NCBI GenBank assembly: GCA_902789345.1
Contig: CADANT010000001.1
Span: 124,001-188,000 of the forward strand
DNA: 64,000 nt
Reading direction: 5' to 3'
From: an uncultured Ruminococcus sp.
Lineage (GTDB): Bacteria; Bacillota; Clostridia; Oscillospirales; Acutalibacteraceae
Position 1 is the stretch's first letter. Each line of letters begins with the position of its first letter. Below the pieces are notes generated by a model. It saw only the letters and a list, made by a program, of their open reading frames with translations, searched no databases and was not told where the DNA came from. The position numbers were made by a program, and so were the translations under genes. Shown one piece after another: positions 43,552-52,545 of the stretch.

Positions 43552-45288
43552 ATGAAACAAAAAGATACTATTATAAAAGTACTAAAACACATTAAAGGCT
43601 ATCGTAAATTTTTAACAGCGTCAATAATACTTGCACTGGTTACAGTAGCACTTACTCTTTACATTCCTATTCTGGTAGGCGGCGCTATAGACTGTATAGC
43701 TGACGAGGGAAAGGTGGATTTCCAAAAAATATTGCCTATCCTTATTGAAATCGGCATTGCCGCAGGCATAACTGCGCTATCCCAATGGATAATGAATATG
43801 TGCAACAACAAAATGACCTACCACATTGCAAGGGATATACGAAACGAAGCTATAGAAAAAATAGAGAAGCTTCCCCTAAACTACCTTGACACACACTCAA
43901 GCGGCGACACCGTAAGCCGTGTAATTGCCGATGTTGACCAATTTACAGACGGTCTGCTAATGAGCTTTACGCAGCTGTTTACCGGGGTTATAACCATACT
44001 GGGTACATTGGGCTTTATGTTCTCTGTAAACTACATTATTGCGTTGGTAGTAGTTGTGGTAACTCCGCTTTCGCTGTTTGTGGCAAAGTTTATAGCCACA
44101 AAAACCTACAAGCTGTTTAAAAATCAGTCGGAAATTCGTGGTGAACAAACCGCATTTATTGAAGAAATGATAGAAAACCAAAAAGTCGTACAGGCATATA
44201 CCCACGAGGACGAAAATGAAGAAGTGTTTGACGAAGTAAACCAAAGGCTTTGCGAGAGCTCTGTAAAGGCTATATTTTTCTCTGCAATTTCTAACCCGTC
44301 TACACGCTTTGTAAATAACCTTGTTTATGCAGGTGTAGCACTTACAGGTGCACTGATGGCTATAACAGGCAACATTACAGTGGGCAGTTTAACCTGCTTT
44401 TTAAGCTATGCCACACAGTACACAAAACCGTTTAACGAAATTTCAGAAGTAGTTACAGAACTGCAAAACGCTTTGGCTTGTGCTGACAGGGTTTTTGAAC
44501 TTATAGAAGAGCCGGAGGAGATTCACGAAAAAGAAAACGCTGTTGTATTAAAAGATGTAAAGGGTAATATTCAGATGGACAATGTGTGCTTCTCTTACAT
44601 TCCGGAAAAAAAGCTTATAGAAAACCTGTGTTTAAATGTTAAATCAGGTCAAAGAATAGCCATTGTTGGCCCTACAGGCTGCGGCAAAACCACACTTATT
44701 AATTTGCTTATGAGGTTCTACGACACCGTAAGCGGAGAAATATATGTAGACGGCAACGAGATTAAAGATGTTACCAGAAAGAGCCTCCGCCAAGGCTATG
44801 GTATGGTGTTGCAGGAAACTTGGCTAAAGGCAGGTACTATAAAAGAAAATATTAATATGGGCAAGCCTGACGCCACCGACGAAGAGATTATTGAAGCGGC
44901 CAAGAAAACACATGCCCACAGCTTTATAAAAAGACTCCCGCAGGGCTACAACACCGTAATAGGTGAGGACGGCGCCGGACTGTCCCAGGGGCAGAAACAG
45001 CTTTTGTGCATTACCCGTATAATGCTTTGTCTGCCGCCAATGCTTATCCTTGACGAGGCCACATCATCAATAGATACCCGTACAGAATTAAAAATTCAGG
45101 AAGCGTTTAACAAGCTTATGGAGGGCAGAACAAGCTTTATTGTTGCCCACAGACTTTCTACTGTAAGAAATGCAGATATTCTGTTGGTTATGAAGGACGG
45201 CCATATAATTGAACAGGGTACGCATGACGAACTTGTCAAAAAAGGTGGTTTTTACAGCAAATTGTACTATGCACAATTTGCAAGCTAA
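43552..45288 (+). CDS. ABC exporter half-transporter, catalytic subunit
   Basis: Partner of the preceding subunit. I choose ATG 43552 (MKQKDTIIKVLKHIKG), 8 bases after the previous stop; 578 residues. Six membrane helices, then Walker A GPTGCGKTT, signature LSQGQKQLL, Walker B MLILDEATSSID with catalytic Glu, and switch His in IVAHRLSTV are all intact. Together the pair resemble BmrCD/LmrCD heterodimers that export drugs or lipids. The substrate is unknown. A sensor/regulator pair lies downstream with its own promoter. Confidence 0.94.
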   Translation: MKQKDTIIKVLKHIKGYRKFLTASIILALVTVALTLYIPILVGGAIDCIADEGKVDFQKILPILIEIGIAAGITALSQWIMNMCNNKMTYHIARDIRNEAIEKIEKLPLNYLDTHSSGDTVSRVIADVDQFTDGLLMSFTQLFTGVITILGTLGFMFSVNYIIALVVVVVTPLSLFVAKFIATKTYKLFKNQSEIRGEQTAFIEEMIENQKVVQAYTHEDENEEVFDEVNQRLCESSVKAIFFSAISNPSTRFVNNLVYAGVALTGALMAITGNITVGSLTCFLSYATQYTKPFNEISEVVTELQNALACADRVFELIEEPEEIHEKENAVVLKDVKGNIQMDNVCFSYIPEKKLIENLCLNVKSGQRIAIVGPTGCGKTTLINLLMRFYDTVSGEIYVDGNEIKDVTRKSLRQGYGMVLQETWLKAGTIKENINMGKPDATDEEIIEAAKKTHAHSFIKRLPQGYNTVIGEDGAGLSQGQKQLLCITRIMLCLPPMLILDEATSSIDTRTELKIQEAFNKLMEGRTSFIVAHRLSTVRNADILLVMKDGHIIEQGTHDELVKKGGFYSKLYYAQFAS

Positions 45289-45339
45289 GGGGTATTTAGG
45301 AGATACAGCATAAATTTACTGTTACTGTGTGAAAAATAT

Positions 45340-45368
45340 TTGAAATTGTAACTTTTTTGGTATATAAT
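45340..45368 (+). promoter_or_regulatory. Promoter upstream of the LytTR regulator
   Basis: -35 TTGAAA (45340-45345), 17-bp spacer, -10 TATAAT (45363-45368). It leaves a leader of about 310 nt with no convincing peptide gene. Confidence 0.7.
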
Positions 45369-45687
45369 ACCAATTAGAAGCTAAATATTTTTTGGCAAAT
45401 AAAATTACTGAATTGATAAGGAGTTGAGTCCTCGCCCTAAATAATACCAAACTGCAATGTAAGCTGTCAAAATCACACTTATTTGTACTGCACTGCTTTT
45501 TGGTATTTATACTAAGCATATTAAAAAGAATCGGTATTTGCCCTATTTTTAACTGCGATTTACACTCTGTTTCTAAGGTTTGCCCCTATGCAAACAGCTT
45601 TTTCTCAGAATATAAATTTGTCGGCAAATTTTTAAGTACCCTTAGTAATAGCTTAGTATCCGGTATAGCCCAGCGAAAGGAATAAAT

Positions 45688-46398
45688 ATGTTAAGGATAG
45701 CAATAGTTGATGATGAAGATACATTTTGCAACATTATTTATGATATTGTAAATAGTTATTTTAGCGAAAGCGACATTAAATATACTATCGAAAAGTTTAA
45801 CAGTGTCGCAAAGCTTTTAGAAAGTACCGGAATGTTTGACATAGCATTTTTGGATGTGGAAATGCCCACAAAAAACGGCATACAAGTAGGTTACGACCTA
45901 AAGAGAATGAACCCTGACATTGTTTTGTTTATTGTAACATCCCACCTAAGCTACCTGGACGATGCAATGGACCTGCAGGTTTTCAGATATTTGGAAAAGC
46001 CTGTTGAGAAAGAAAGGGTTTTCCGTGCGCTGGATATTATAACAGAAAGAGAAACTATTGTGGATTTCTCTTCCCACGGAAAACTCCAAAACCTAAAAGC
46101 CGACCAAATAGTGTGCATTTACACATCACTCCGCAAAAACTATATTCTTACAGACACAGGTACAATTATTCCTACGGGCTACAACATAAAAAGGTGGAAA
46201 GATATTTTCCGTAACAATGCCAACTTTTCTTCACCACACTACAGCTACCTCATTAATTTACGATATGTTTCTAAAATAGACAATAATCAAATTACTGTGT
46301 GCTGTAAAAACGGTAATGAAATGGTTATATATGCTTCACAAAGAAGAATCTCGCAATTTAAAAAGGACTTTATGCAGAAAATGGGTGAGCGACATTGA
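45688..46398 (+). CDS. LytTR-family response regulator
   Basis: A 236-residue response regulator. The receiver domain (about 3-120) has the acidic pair DDED, phospho-acceptor Asp in IAFLDVEMPTKNG and Lys in YLEKPVEKE. The C-terminal half (about 135-230) is a LytTR DNA-binding domain with IVCIYTSLRKNYILT and the SYLINLRYVSKI motif. AAGGAA precedes the ATG. The stop codon overlaps the start of the kinase gene. AgrA/VirR-like regulators of this family often control peptide, bacteriocin or surface genes; the target here is not evident. Confidence 0.92.
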   Translation: MLRIAIVDDEDTFCNIIYDIVNSYFSESDIKYTIEKFNSVAKLLESTGMFDIAFLDVEMPTKNGIQVGYDLKRMNPDIVLFIVTSHLSYLDDAMDLQVFRYLEKPVEKERVFRALDIITERETIVDFSSHGKLQNLKADQIVCIYTSLRKNYILTDTGTIIPTGYNIKRWKDIFRNNANFSSPHYSYLINLRYVSKIDNNQITVCCKNGNEMVIYASQRRISQFKKDFMQKMGERH

Positions 46399-47690
46399 AT
46401 ATATTTGAAAATTTAATCTTTTTACTGGAATTTCTCTTTGAAGGTTACTGTGCATATACATATTTTTCAACATTCTTTGAAAGGAACGACAGAATTCGCC
46501 ACCCGTTAATGTTGTACATAGTTGTATCTGCTTCATGGTTTTTACTGTATGCAATTGTGGATGTGGTAATAAATTTAGTGCTGTTTATAGCAACAAATAT
46601 TATAATCACAAAATTGTGCTATAAAGCAAGCTTTGGCAGCTGTGTTCTTCACTCTTTCATTTTTTCCGCAGTATTTGTAGGCTGTGAATTACTCACCATA
46701 CCTTTTTCAAACCTCCTACTTCAAAACGACTATATTCAAATTCATTCGTTTGAAGCCGAGTTGTTTATTTCTACCATTTCAAAGCTGCTGCTATTTATAT
46801 CCTGCAAGCTGGTGCAGAAATATGCATTAAAGGAATTTGAACGCACTAAGGGAATATGGCTGTTTTTACTGCCTATGTCGTCTTTAATATGCGTACTGGG
46901 CATATACTATTTGGCAGGCTACTGCCAGCCTACTTACATATCAAGTATAATTATCTCGCTATGCTCTATATGCCTGTTGGCGGCAAATATTGTAGTATTT
47001 TTGGTGCACGAAAACCAAATAAAAATTTCAAACCAGCTTACAAAGCTAAAGCTTGCCGAACAAAAAAGCGAGCTTGACTACAACTACTACAAGGTACTGC
47101 AGTCAAGTTACGATAAGTCCCGTGTAGCCGTACACGACAGCAAACACCACCTAAATGTTATAAACTCTATGGCATACGATAAAAATTACGGTGGCATAAC
47201 CGATTATATAACCTCACTTTTAGGTCAGGATTATTATACAGCCGGCAGCTGTATAACAAAAAACAAAATATTTGACATAATAATTATGCAGGCAAAGGAA
47301 CAGTGCCAACGCAAGGGCATAAATTTTTCATTTGAGCACAACAACCACAACCTTAGCTTTGTTGAGGACGCTGACCTGTGCTGTATAGTATCTAACCTAC
47401 TGGATAACGCCATTGAAGCGGCCGAAGCCTCTTCTGAAAAAGGGGTTAATGTGCTTATATATACAAACCCTATGTCATCAATGTATTTTTTAGAGGTAAA
47501 CAACAGCTGTGATAATCCGCCTAAAACAAAAAATAATTTTCTTATTACCATAAAAAAAGATAAAGAAAGACACGGCTTAGGCTTATACAGTGTTCGCCTA
47601 ACAGCTAAAAAGTATGGCGGTGAGGTAAATTATAAATACGACGAGGAAAGAAAAACTTTTAAAACAATAGTTATGCTTAACAAACGATAA
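46395..47690 (+). CDS. GHKL-family sensor histidine kinase (AgrC-like)
   Basis: A 431-residue membrane kinase starting at TTG within the regulator's stop (TTGA). About six hydrophobic helices span residues 5-200. The DHp-like helix holds the phospho-acceptor His in VAVHDSKHHLNVI. The ATPase domain has DLCCIVSNLLDNAIEAAE and GLGLYSVRLTAKKYGG. It is organised as AgrC and related peptide sensors. No autoinducer-peptide (agrD) or agrB gene is seen beside it. Confidence 0.9.
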   Translation: MNIFENLIFLLEFLFEGYCAYTYFSTFFERNDRIRHPLMLYIVVSASWFLLYAIVDVVINLVLFIATNIIITKLCYKASFGSCVLHSFIFSAVFVGCELLTIPFSNLLLQNDYIQIHSFEAELFISTISKLLLFISCKLVQKYALKEFERTKGIWLFLLPMSSLICVLGIYYLAGYCQPTYISSIIISLCSICLLAANIVVFLVHENQIKISNQLTKLKLAEQKSELDYNYYKVLQSSYDKSRVAVHDSKHHLNVINSMAYDKNYGGITDYITSLLGQDYYTAGSCITKNKIFDIIIMQAKEQCQRKGINFSFEHNNHNLSFVEDADLCCIVSNLLDNAIEAAEASSEKGVNVLIYTNPMSSMYFLEVNNSCDNPPKTKNNFLITIKKDKERHGLGLYSVRLTAKKYGGEVNYKYDEERKTFKTIVMLNKR

Positions 47691-47843
47691 ATCTTCCAAG
47701 TCATTAGTGGAAAGTAGGGTTGTTAAAAACAGAGCAGGTGTATAAACGGGGTTTTGTTAATAAACAGAAGCGTTAAAACAATAATTATGCAGAATTATAA
47801 CTCTAAAACTGCTTTTCACAAGCAAACAGGTTAACATACAAGT

Positions 47844-47879
47844 AAAATAGGTCATACCACATTCGGTGTGACCTATTTT
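47844..47879. terminator. Bidirectional terminator
   Basis: AAAATAGGTCATACC (47844-47858) and GGTGTGACCTATTTT (47865-47879) pair over 15 positions with one G-U pair; T-tracts flank both sides, between convergent genes. Confidence 0.9.
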
Positions 47880-47970
47880 TTGTGCATAATTTTGTATTTT
47901 TAGCTTATTTTCTTGCCTTGTAAGGGTGTAATAATAGCTCTTAACACTTTTTCTTTTCTTCTTTAGATTT

Positions 47971-49128
47971 TTACAGTCGATTATCCTCACTTAGAAGATT
48001 GTAAAGGGTAGGTGAAAGATTAAACTCGTTCATAACAGCCTTAACCTGCTGTAAATACTTTTCTTTGACCTTTTCTGAATTGCGCTGTTTTTTAACGGCC
48101 CTTATTAATATGTTTTTTGGCGTATGGGACAAATCCACAAATTCCAACAGCTGTGTTTTATACCCGCAGCATTCCAGCAAATTACCCCTAATAGCGTCTG
48201 TAGTAAGCGCCGCAAAGCGTTCCTGTATAATGCCGTAGTTTGTAAACAGCGAAAGGTTTTCGGACTTAATTTGTTCGTTTAGCTCGTGCTGACAGCAAGG
48301 CACAGAGAATATCATTTTTGTATTCCACCTTACAGCGTTATAAAGGGCATAATCTGTAGCGGTGTCGCAGGCGTGCAGCGTCATTACAATGTCTGGCCGG
48401 AAATCACTGCTGTAGCCGTTAATGTCGCCAAGTTTAAAATTCAAACTATGGTATCCGTATCTTTGGGCGGCGGCATTGCATTTTTTTATAACATCTTCTT
48501 TTAAATCAAGCCCCACTATATTTACTTTTTGGCTTCTAAGCTCTGTAAAATAGTAATACACAATGAATGTTAGGTAAGACTTGCCGCATCCAAAATCTAT
48601 AATGTTTACTGTGTCTTGTTTAAGCTCCTTTACAGAGTCGTCTATAATCTCTATAAACCTGTTAATCTGCTTAAATTTGTCATACATAGACTGTACAACC
48701 TTACCCTCTTTTGTAAATATACCCATATCTACAAGAGGAGGCACAACTGTGCCCTCTTTTATAAGGTAATTTTTTTGCCTGTTGTGCTGTGTAGAGGTCT
48801 GTGTCAAATCCTTTGAAATTTGCTTTGTTTTAAAGGATGCTTTGCCCTTTTTTGAAATCATTACCATATATTCATGGCTTTTGCTAAAACTGTTTAGCTG
48901 TTTAAAATCCTTTTCTAACATTGCACTGCAAAGGTCTATTGTTTGCTGTACAGATAGATTCTCGTGAAAAACCTGCTTTTCGGTGTACTTTGACGCCTGG
49001 TAGTAGTCACCCTTGTTTTCTATAACTATTTTTTTGCAAAGAGAGCTTTTGCTTGCAGGTTTGCTTATAACGGTTTTTGCAGGAGCGTCGGCAAAAATTT
49101 TGTTGATGTATTCTAAGGTGGTAATCAT
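47971..49128 (-). CDS. SAM-dependent methyltransferase, METTL25/GSTCD-like
   Basis: A 385-residue class I methyltransferase-like protein. The N-terminal 165 residues have no domain I can name. The C-terminal part has the SAM-binding motif NIIDFGCGKSYLTF, VGLDLKEDVI, FKLGDINGY, a D-I-V-M-T-L-H-A-C-D motif (MTLHACDTATDYAL) and FSVPCCQHELN. The CCQH signature is typical of the methyltransferase fold shared with METTL25 and GSTCD. Substrate unknown. GGGAGAA precedes the ATG. Confidence 0.83.
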   Translation of the reverse strand: MITTLEYINKIFADAPAKTVISKPASKSSLCKKIVIENKGDYYQASKYTEKQVFHENLSVQQTIDLCSAMLEKDFKQLNSFSKSHEYMVMISKKGKASFKTKQISKDLTQTSTQHNRQKNYLIKEGTVVPPLVDMGIFTKEGKVVQSMYDKFKQINRFIEIIDDSVKELKQDTVNIIDFGCGKSYLTFIVYYYFTELRSQKVNIVGLDLKEDVIKKCNAAAQRYGYHSLNFKLGDINGYSSDFRPDIVMTLHACDTATDYALYNAVRWNTKMIFSVPCCQHELNEQIKSENLSLFTNYGIIQERFAALTTDAIRGNLLECCGYKTQLLEFVDLSHTPKNILIRAVKKQRNSEKVKEKYLQQVKAVMNEFNLSPTLYNLLSEDNRL

Positions 49129-49180
49129 TTGTAATTCTCCCTAAAAATATTTTTAGATTTAATAGAATTTTAATTTACTA

Positions 49181-49200
49181 TATACAACATATGTTGTATA
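49181..49200. promoter_or_regulatory. Perfect 20-bp palindrome in the esterase promoter
   Basis: TATACAACATATGTTGTATA is fully self-complementary. It occupies the spacer and start of the -10 (TATAAT at 49197-49202) of a plus-strand promoter with TTTACT as -35, the usual place for a TetR- or MarR-type operator. A second palindrome, CTAAAAATATTTTTAG, lies at 49141-49156. Confidence 0.55.
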
Positions 49201-49272
49201 ATGAAACACGATGAAGTATTTTAAGGTCGGTTGTTTTTATGTTTATATTAAAAACAAATAGACGGTGATAAA

Positions 49273-50310
49273 ATGAGTAGCAATGAGGTTATATTTCATA
49301 ACACACTGGGCTGGGACCGGGTAAACGCGGTATTTACCGGCTGTGACCGTACAAAGCAGTGTAAAATGGATACACTGCCCAATAGCCTTGTTCGCTGTTG
49401 TATAGATACTGAATTTGACGATGTTTACTTTACAAACGGTGCAAAGAAAAAAACAGCCCATACAGCATTTAACAGGCTGTGCAGTTCCTTTGAGCCTAAC
49501 GGCTTTACATACGATTCAGATATAGTATGCTTACAACCATATGAGGGGGATTTGCATTCTGATACCAGTACCCACAAAATAACCTTTGAATTTGCAGGAA
49601 AAACACAAAAAAATGTATATGTTTGGACGCCAAGCTGCTACAACCCTGCTGACAAAGGCAAAAAATACGGAGTAGTGTATATGTTTGACGGGCAAAACCT
49701 TTTTAGCAGAAACTCTACTGCATACGGCAGTTGGAATGTTCCACAGGTTATGGAGCGCCGCAGTGACTATATAGTTGTAGGCATAGACAACAGCGACCAT
49801 TACCGTGACAGTCAGCTTACCCCTAATATTGGTAAAATAAAAAAGCAGTACACCCACATGTTTGGAAACGGCACAGGCGTACAAATGGCACAGCTTTTAG
49901 TAAATAAAATTATACCCTATATAAATAAAAACTACAATGTTTTTACAGACAAAAGTCACACTGCCATTGTAGGGGGCTCCTCCGGCGGACTGGAAAGCTT
50001 TTATATAGGCACATCATACAGCAATATTTTTGGCATTGTAGGAGCTTTTTCTCCGGCATTTGTTTTGTATGAGGATTCTGTGTGGGAGAATTATCTTAAA
50101 AGCATAAAACTCTGCCCGGAAATGTACATTTACATAGGCAGAAACGACCTAGTAGAAAAGGAATTGTACCCGCAAGTGGAAAAGACGGTTCAGTTTTTTA
50201 AAAACAGTGAACACAGCAGTAAATTGGTATATGACTGCAGGGAGTTTAATTCCCACAACGAAGCGGCTTGGGCGGGTGCATTTATTAAGTTTGCCGCTAT
50301 GCTCAAATAA
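49273..50310 (+). CDS. Esterase (Esterase D/Fes family) with CBM-like N terminus
   Basis: A 345-residue alpha/beta hydrolase. The catalytic half (about 110-345) has GVVYMFDGQNLF, the nucleophile Ser in VGGSSGGLESFY, GAFSPAF, and His in EFNSHNEAAW; Asp in YIGRNDLVEK may complete the triad. The N-terminal 85 residues resemble a starch-binding CBM25/26-type module (DVYFTNGAKKKTAHTAF). No signal peptide is seen, so it is predicted cytoplasmic. GGTGAT precedes the ATG. Confidence 0.83.
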   Translation: MSSNEVIFHNTLGWDRVNAVFTGCDRTKQCKMDTLPNSLVRCCIDTEFDDVYFTNGAKKKTAHTAFNRLCSSFEPNGFTYDSDIVCLQPYEGDLHSDTSTHKITFEFAGKTQKNVYVWTPSCYNPADKGKKYGVVYMFDGQNLFSRNSTAYGSWNVPQVMERRSDYIVVGIDNSDHYRDSQLTPNIGKIKKQYTHMFGNGTGVQMAQLLVNKIIPYINKNYNVFTDKSHTAIVGGSSGGLESFYIGTSYSNIFGIVGAFSPAFVLYEDSVWENYLKSIKLCPEMYIYIGRNDLVEKELYPQVEKTVQFFKNSEHSSKLVYDCREFNSHNEAAWAGAFIKFAAMLK

Positions 50311-50350
50311 GGATTTTAATAACAAAAATAAGAATTATTATTAAAGCCTA

Positions 50351-50379
50351 TTGACTTTTTAACAACAATAGGTTAAAAT
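50351..50379 (+). promoter_or_regulatory. Promoter of the flavodiiron gene
   Basis: -35 TTGACT (50351-50356), 17-bp spacer, -10 TAAAAT (50374-50379), 37 bases before the TTG start. Confidence 0.7.
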
Positions 50380-50415
50380 TGGTACAACAACTTGTAACAA
50401 ACAGGAGGTTTTATT

Positions 50416-51582
50416 TTGAACAAGACATATATTTCCGAAAGTATAAAGTATATAGGTGTAGACGACAGAGAAACGGATTTGTTTGAGGGGCAGTATATAA
50501 TTCCCAATGGTGTATCATACAACTCTTATGTTATTTTTGACGAAAAAATAGCAGTTGTGGATACTGTAGATAAAATTGCCGCAGACAAATGGGTAGAAAA
50601 TCTTGAAAAAGCGCTTAACGGCAAAGCCCCGGATTACCTGGTTATTTCACATATGGAGCCTGACCACGCTTCAAATGTAAAGCTGTTTGCAGAAAAATAC
50701 CCTCATGCAAAGCTTGTAGGCAACGCAAAAACCTTTGCGTATATGCCGCAGTTTTTCAACTTAAATGTAGATGACAGAAAGGTAGTTGTAAAAGAGGGAG
50801 ATACCCTTGAACTAGGCCAGCATACACTTACATTTATAATGGCGCCAATGGTTCACTGGCCTGAGGTTATGGTGGCATATGACTCAAAAGACAAGGTGTT
50901 GTTCTCGGCTGACGGTTTTGGCAAGTTTGGCGCACTTGACGCTGATGAGGACTGGGCTTGTGAGGCAAGAAGATACTATTTTAATATTGTAGGAAAGTAC
51001 GGTGCACAGGTTCAGGCATTGTTGAAAAAGGCGGCAAAGCTTGATATTCAAACAATATGCCCACTGCACGGACCTATTTTGAACGAAAACCTGGGTTATT
51101 ATATTGACAAGTACGACATTTGGAGCAGTTACCGCCCTGAGGATAAGGGTATTATGATTGCTTATGGCTCTATGCACGGAAACACCAAGCAGGCGGCGCT
51201 GGAGCTTAAAACCTTGCTGGAGGAAAAAGGAGCGCAAAAGGTTGCTGTTGCTGACCTTACAAGAGACGATATGGCAGAGGCTATAGAGGACGCATTTAGA
51301 TATGACCGTCTTGTAGTAGCGTGCCCAACATATGACGGTACATTGTTCCCGGCTGTTGAGGATTTCCTATATCATCTAAAAATAAAGAACTACCAAAGCA
51401 GAAAGGTTGCGCTAATAGAAAACGGAACCTGGGCGCCAATGGCAGGTAAAAAAATGAAGGAATACTTTGAGGGTATGAAAAACATTACACTGTGCGACAC
51501 AGTTGTAACTGTAAAATCCACCTTAAATGAAACCTCTGCAGAACAGCTAAAGGCTTTGGCGGACGAGCTTTCAGATAATTAA
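50416..51582 (+). CDS. Flavodiiron protein (FprA/ROO family)
   Basis: A cytoplasmic flavoprotein that reduces O2 or NO in anaerobes. 388 residues, starting at TTG with AGGAGG upstream. The MBL-type di-iron domain has the ligands HMEPDHA, then the MVHWPEVM region, ADGFGKFG and CPLHGP; the C-terminal flavodoxin domain (about 255-388) has AYGSMHGNTKQAA and PTYDGTLFP for FMN. No rubredoxin domain is fused. It has its own promoter and terminator, as an oxidative-stress gene would. Confidence 0.95.
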   Translation: MNKTYISESIKYIGVDDRETDLFEGQYIIPNGVSYNSYVIFDEKIAVVDTVDKIAADKWVENLEKALNGKAPDYLVISHMEPDHASNVKLFAEKYPHAKLVGNAKTFAYMPQFFNLNVDDRKVVVKEGDTLELGQHTLTFIMAPMVHWPEVMVAYDSKDKVLFSADGFGKFGALDADEDWACEARRYYFNIVGKYGAQVQALLKKAAKLDIQTICPLHGPILNENLGYYIDKYDIWSSYRPEDKGIMIAYGSMHGNTKQAALELKTLLEEKGAQKVAVADLTRDDMAEAIEDAFRYDRLVVACPTYDGTLFPAVEDFLYHLKIKNYQSRKVALIENGTWAPMAGKKMKEYFEGMKNITLCDTVVTVKSTLNETSAEQLKALADELSDN

Positions 51583-51624
51583 ATCATTAATACAAACTAA
51601 GCTGTTTATATTAATTTGATATTA

Positions 51625-51683
51625 AATTCTCCTTTCTTTTTACAATAAGTCTTTGAACACTCATTGTAGCGGATTGGAGAATT
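51625..51683 (+). terminator. Complex hairpin after fprA-like gene
   Basis: AATTCTCC (51625-51632) and GGAGAATT (51676-51683), with TACAAT/ATTGTA inside, followed by TTTTTG. Confidence 0.65.
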
Positions 51684-51765
51684 TTTTGTATAACCTTTGT
51701 CCGCCCACCCAACACCGGGCGTTTATTCCGCTAATTAAGTGGAACTGTCTAAAAAACATTAATTA

Positions 51766-51809
51766 AAATCGCCGCAGCAGTTAAAAGGCTATAACTGTTG
51801 CGGCGATTT
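51766..51809. terminator. Strong bidirectional terminator
   Basis: AAATCGCCGCAGCAGTT (51766-51782) and AACTGTTGCGGCGATTT (51793-51809) form a 17-bp stem with one G-U pair. Confidence 0.92.
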
Positions 51810-51838
51810 ATATGTTGTTATAAAATTTTCAAAATAAC

Positions 51839-52393
51839 TTATGCTATTTTAGTTTTCAGCATAAAATGATTTCGGTCAAAACAGCCGTAGCTGCCTTTCA
51901 TATTGAACATAAGTCCCAATAAATCCTCATAGTAAGGAATAAATATGCCTCTGTGTACCATTTCCTGAATTTCCTTTAGGCTTGCCCATTTAACGGCAAT
52001 TACCTCGTCAAATTGAAGCTCCAGCTGTTCAATATCAATAGTATTGTCAAGCTGCAGCATATAAATATCGTCAAAGCCATTTTCAAAGTTTACAGTCAAC
52101 TGCGGTCTTATGCCGGTAAAATCCATTTTAAGCCCAAGCTCCTCCTGCAGCTCTCTTGAAGCCGCCATTTGGCTTGTTTCACCTGACACGGCACAGCCGC
52201 CTACTGTAACATCCCACATACCGGACCATTTCTTTTTTAACGGCTGGCGCTGTTGGATAAGCATTTGACCCTTGTTGTTAAAAATGCAAATATGTACAGC
52301 CAAGCGGTACTCGTCCTGCTGTAAACTACAGCCTCTCTCTACTGTTCTGTTTGTTTTCTCTCTGTTTTGGGTATAAACATCCCATTTCTCCAT
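51839..52393 (-). CDS. NUDIX hydrolase, IPP-isomerase-like subfamily
   Basis: A 184-residue NUDIX protein. I choose ATG 52393 (MEKWDVYTQNREKTNRTVERG), an arrangement seen in YfcD-like NUDIX enzymes. The NUDIX box is GGCAVSGETSQMAASRELQEELG, with the REL-EE core. LIQQRQPLKKKWSGMWDVTVGG precedes it. The substrate may be a diphosphate; it is not known. A terminator-like hairpin lies in the upstream region. Confidence 0.88.
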   Translation of the reverse strand: MEKWDVYTQNREKTNRTVERGCSLQQDEYRLAVHICIFNNKGQMLIQQRQPLKKKWSGMWDVTVGGCAVSGETSQMAASRELQEELGLKMDFTGIRPQLTVNFENGFDDIYMLQLDNTIDIEQLELQFDEVIAVKWASLKEIQEMVHRGIFIPYYEDLLGLMFNMKGSYGCFDRNHFMLKTKIA

Positions 52394-52460
52394 AAAAATA
52401 CCTCCGAAAACATATAACCTTGTATATGTATAAACATTAAACAAATCATTTATGCCACAA

Positions 52461-52499
52461 AATAAGACACTACCATTAAGCAATGAATAGTGTCTTATT
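52461..52499 (-). terminator. Terminator or attenuator after the phosphohexomutase gene
   Basis: AATAAGACACTA (52461-52472) and TAGTGTCTTATT (52488-52499) form a perfect 12-bp stem, with TTTTG after it on the minus strand. It falls just downstream of a promoter at 52510-52538. Confidence 0.75.
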
Positions 52500-52509
52500 G
52501 ACAATCAAT

Positions 52510-52538
52510 ATAATATTATATTTAAATTATCCTGTCAA
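52510..52538 (-). promoter_or_regulatory. Promoter between phosphohexomutase and NUDIX genes
   Basis: On the minus strand: -35 TTGACA (52533-52538), 17-bp spacer, -10 TATTAT (52510-52515). Transcription would enter the hairpin at 52461-52499 at once. Confidence 0.68.
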
Positions 52539-52545
52539 GGGGAAA

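Noticed and set aside
45500..45685. Open frame of 61 codons that could be an autoinducer peptide for the GHKL kinase
   Set aside because: It starts at TTG without a ribosome site and lacks an AgrD-like leader or thiolactone Cys context; no agrB is nearby.
47757..47990. Minus-strand open frame of 77 codons
   Set aside because: It spans a strong bidirectional terminator and has no ribosome site or recognisable domain.
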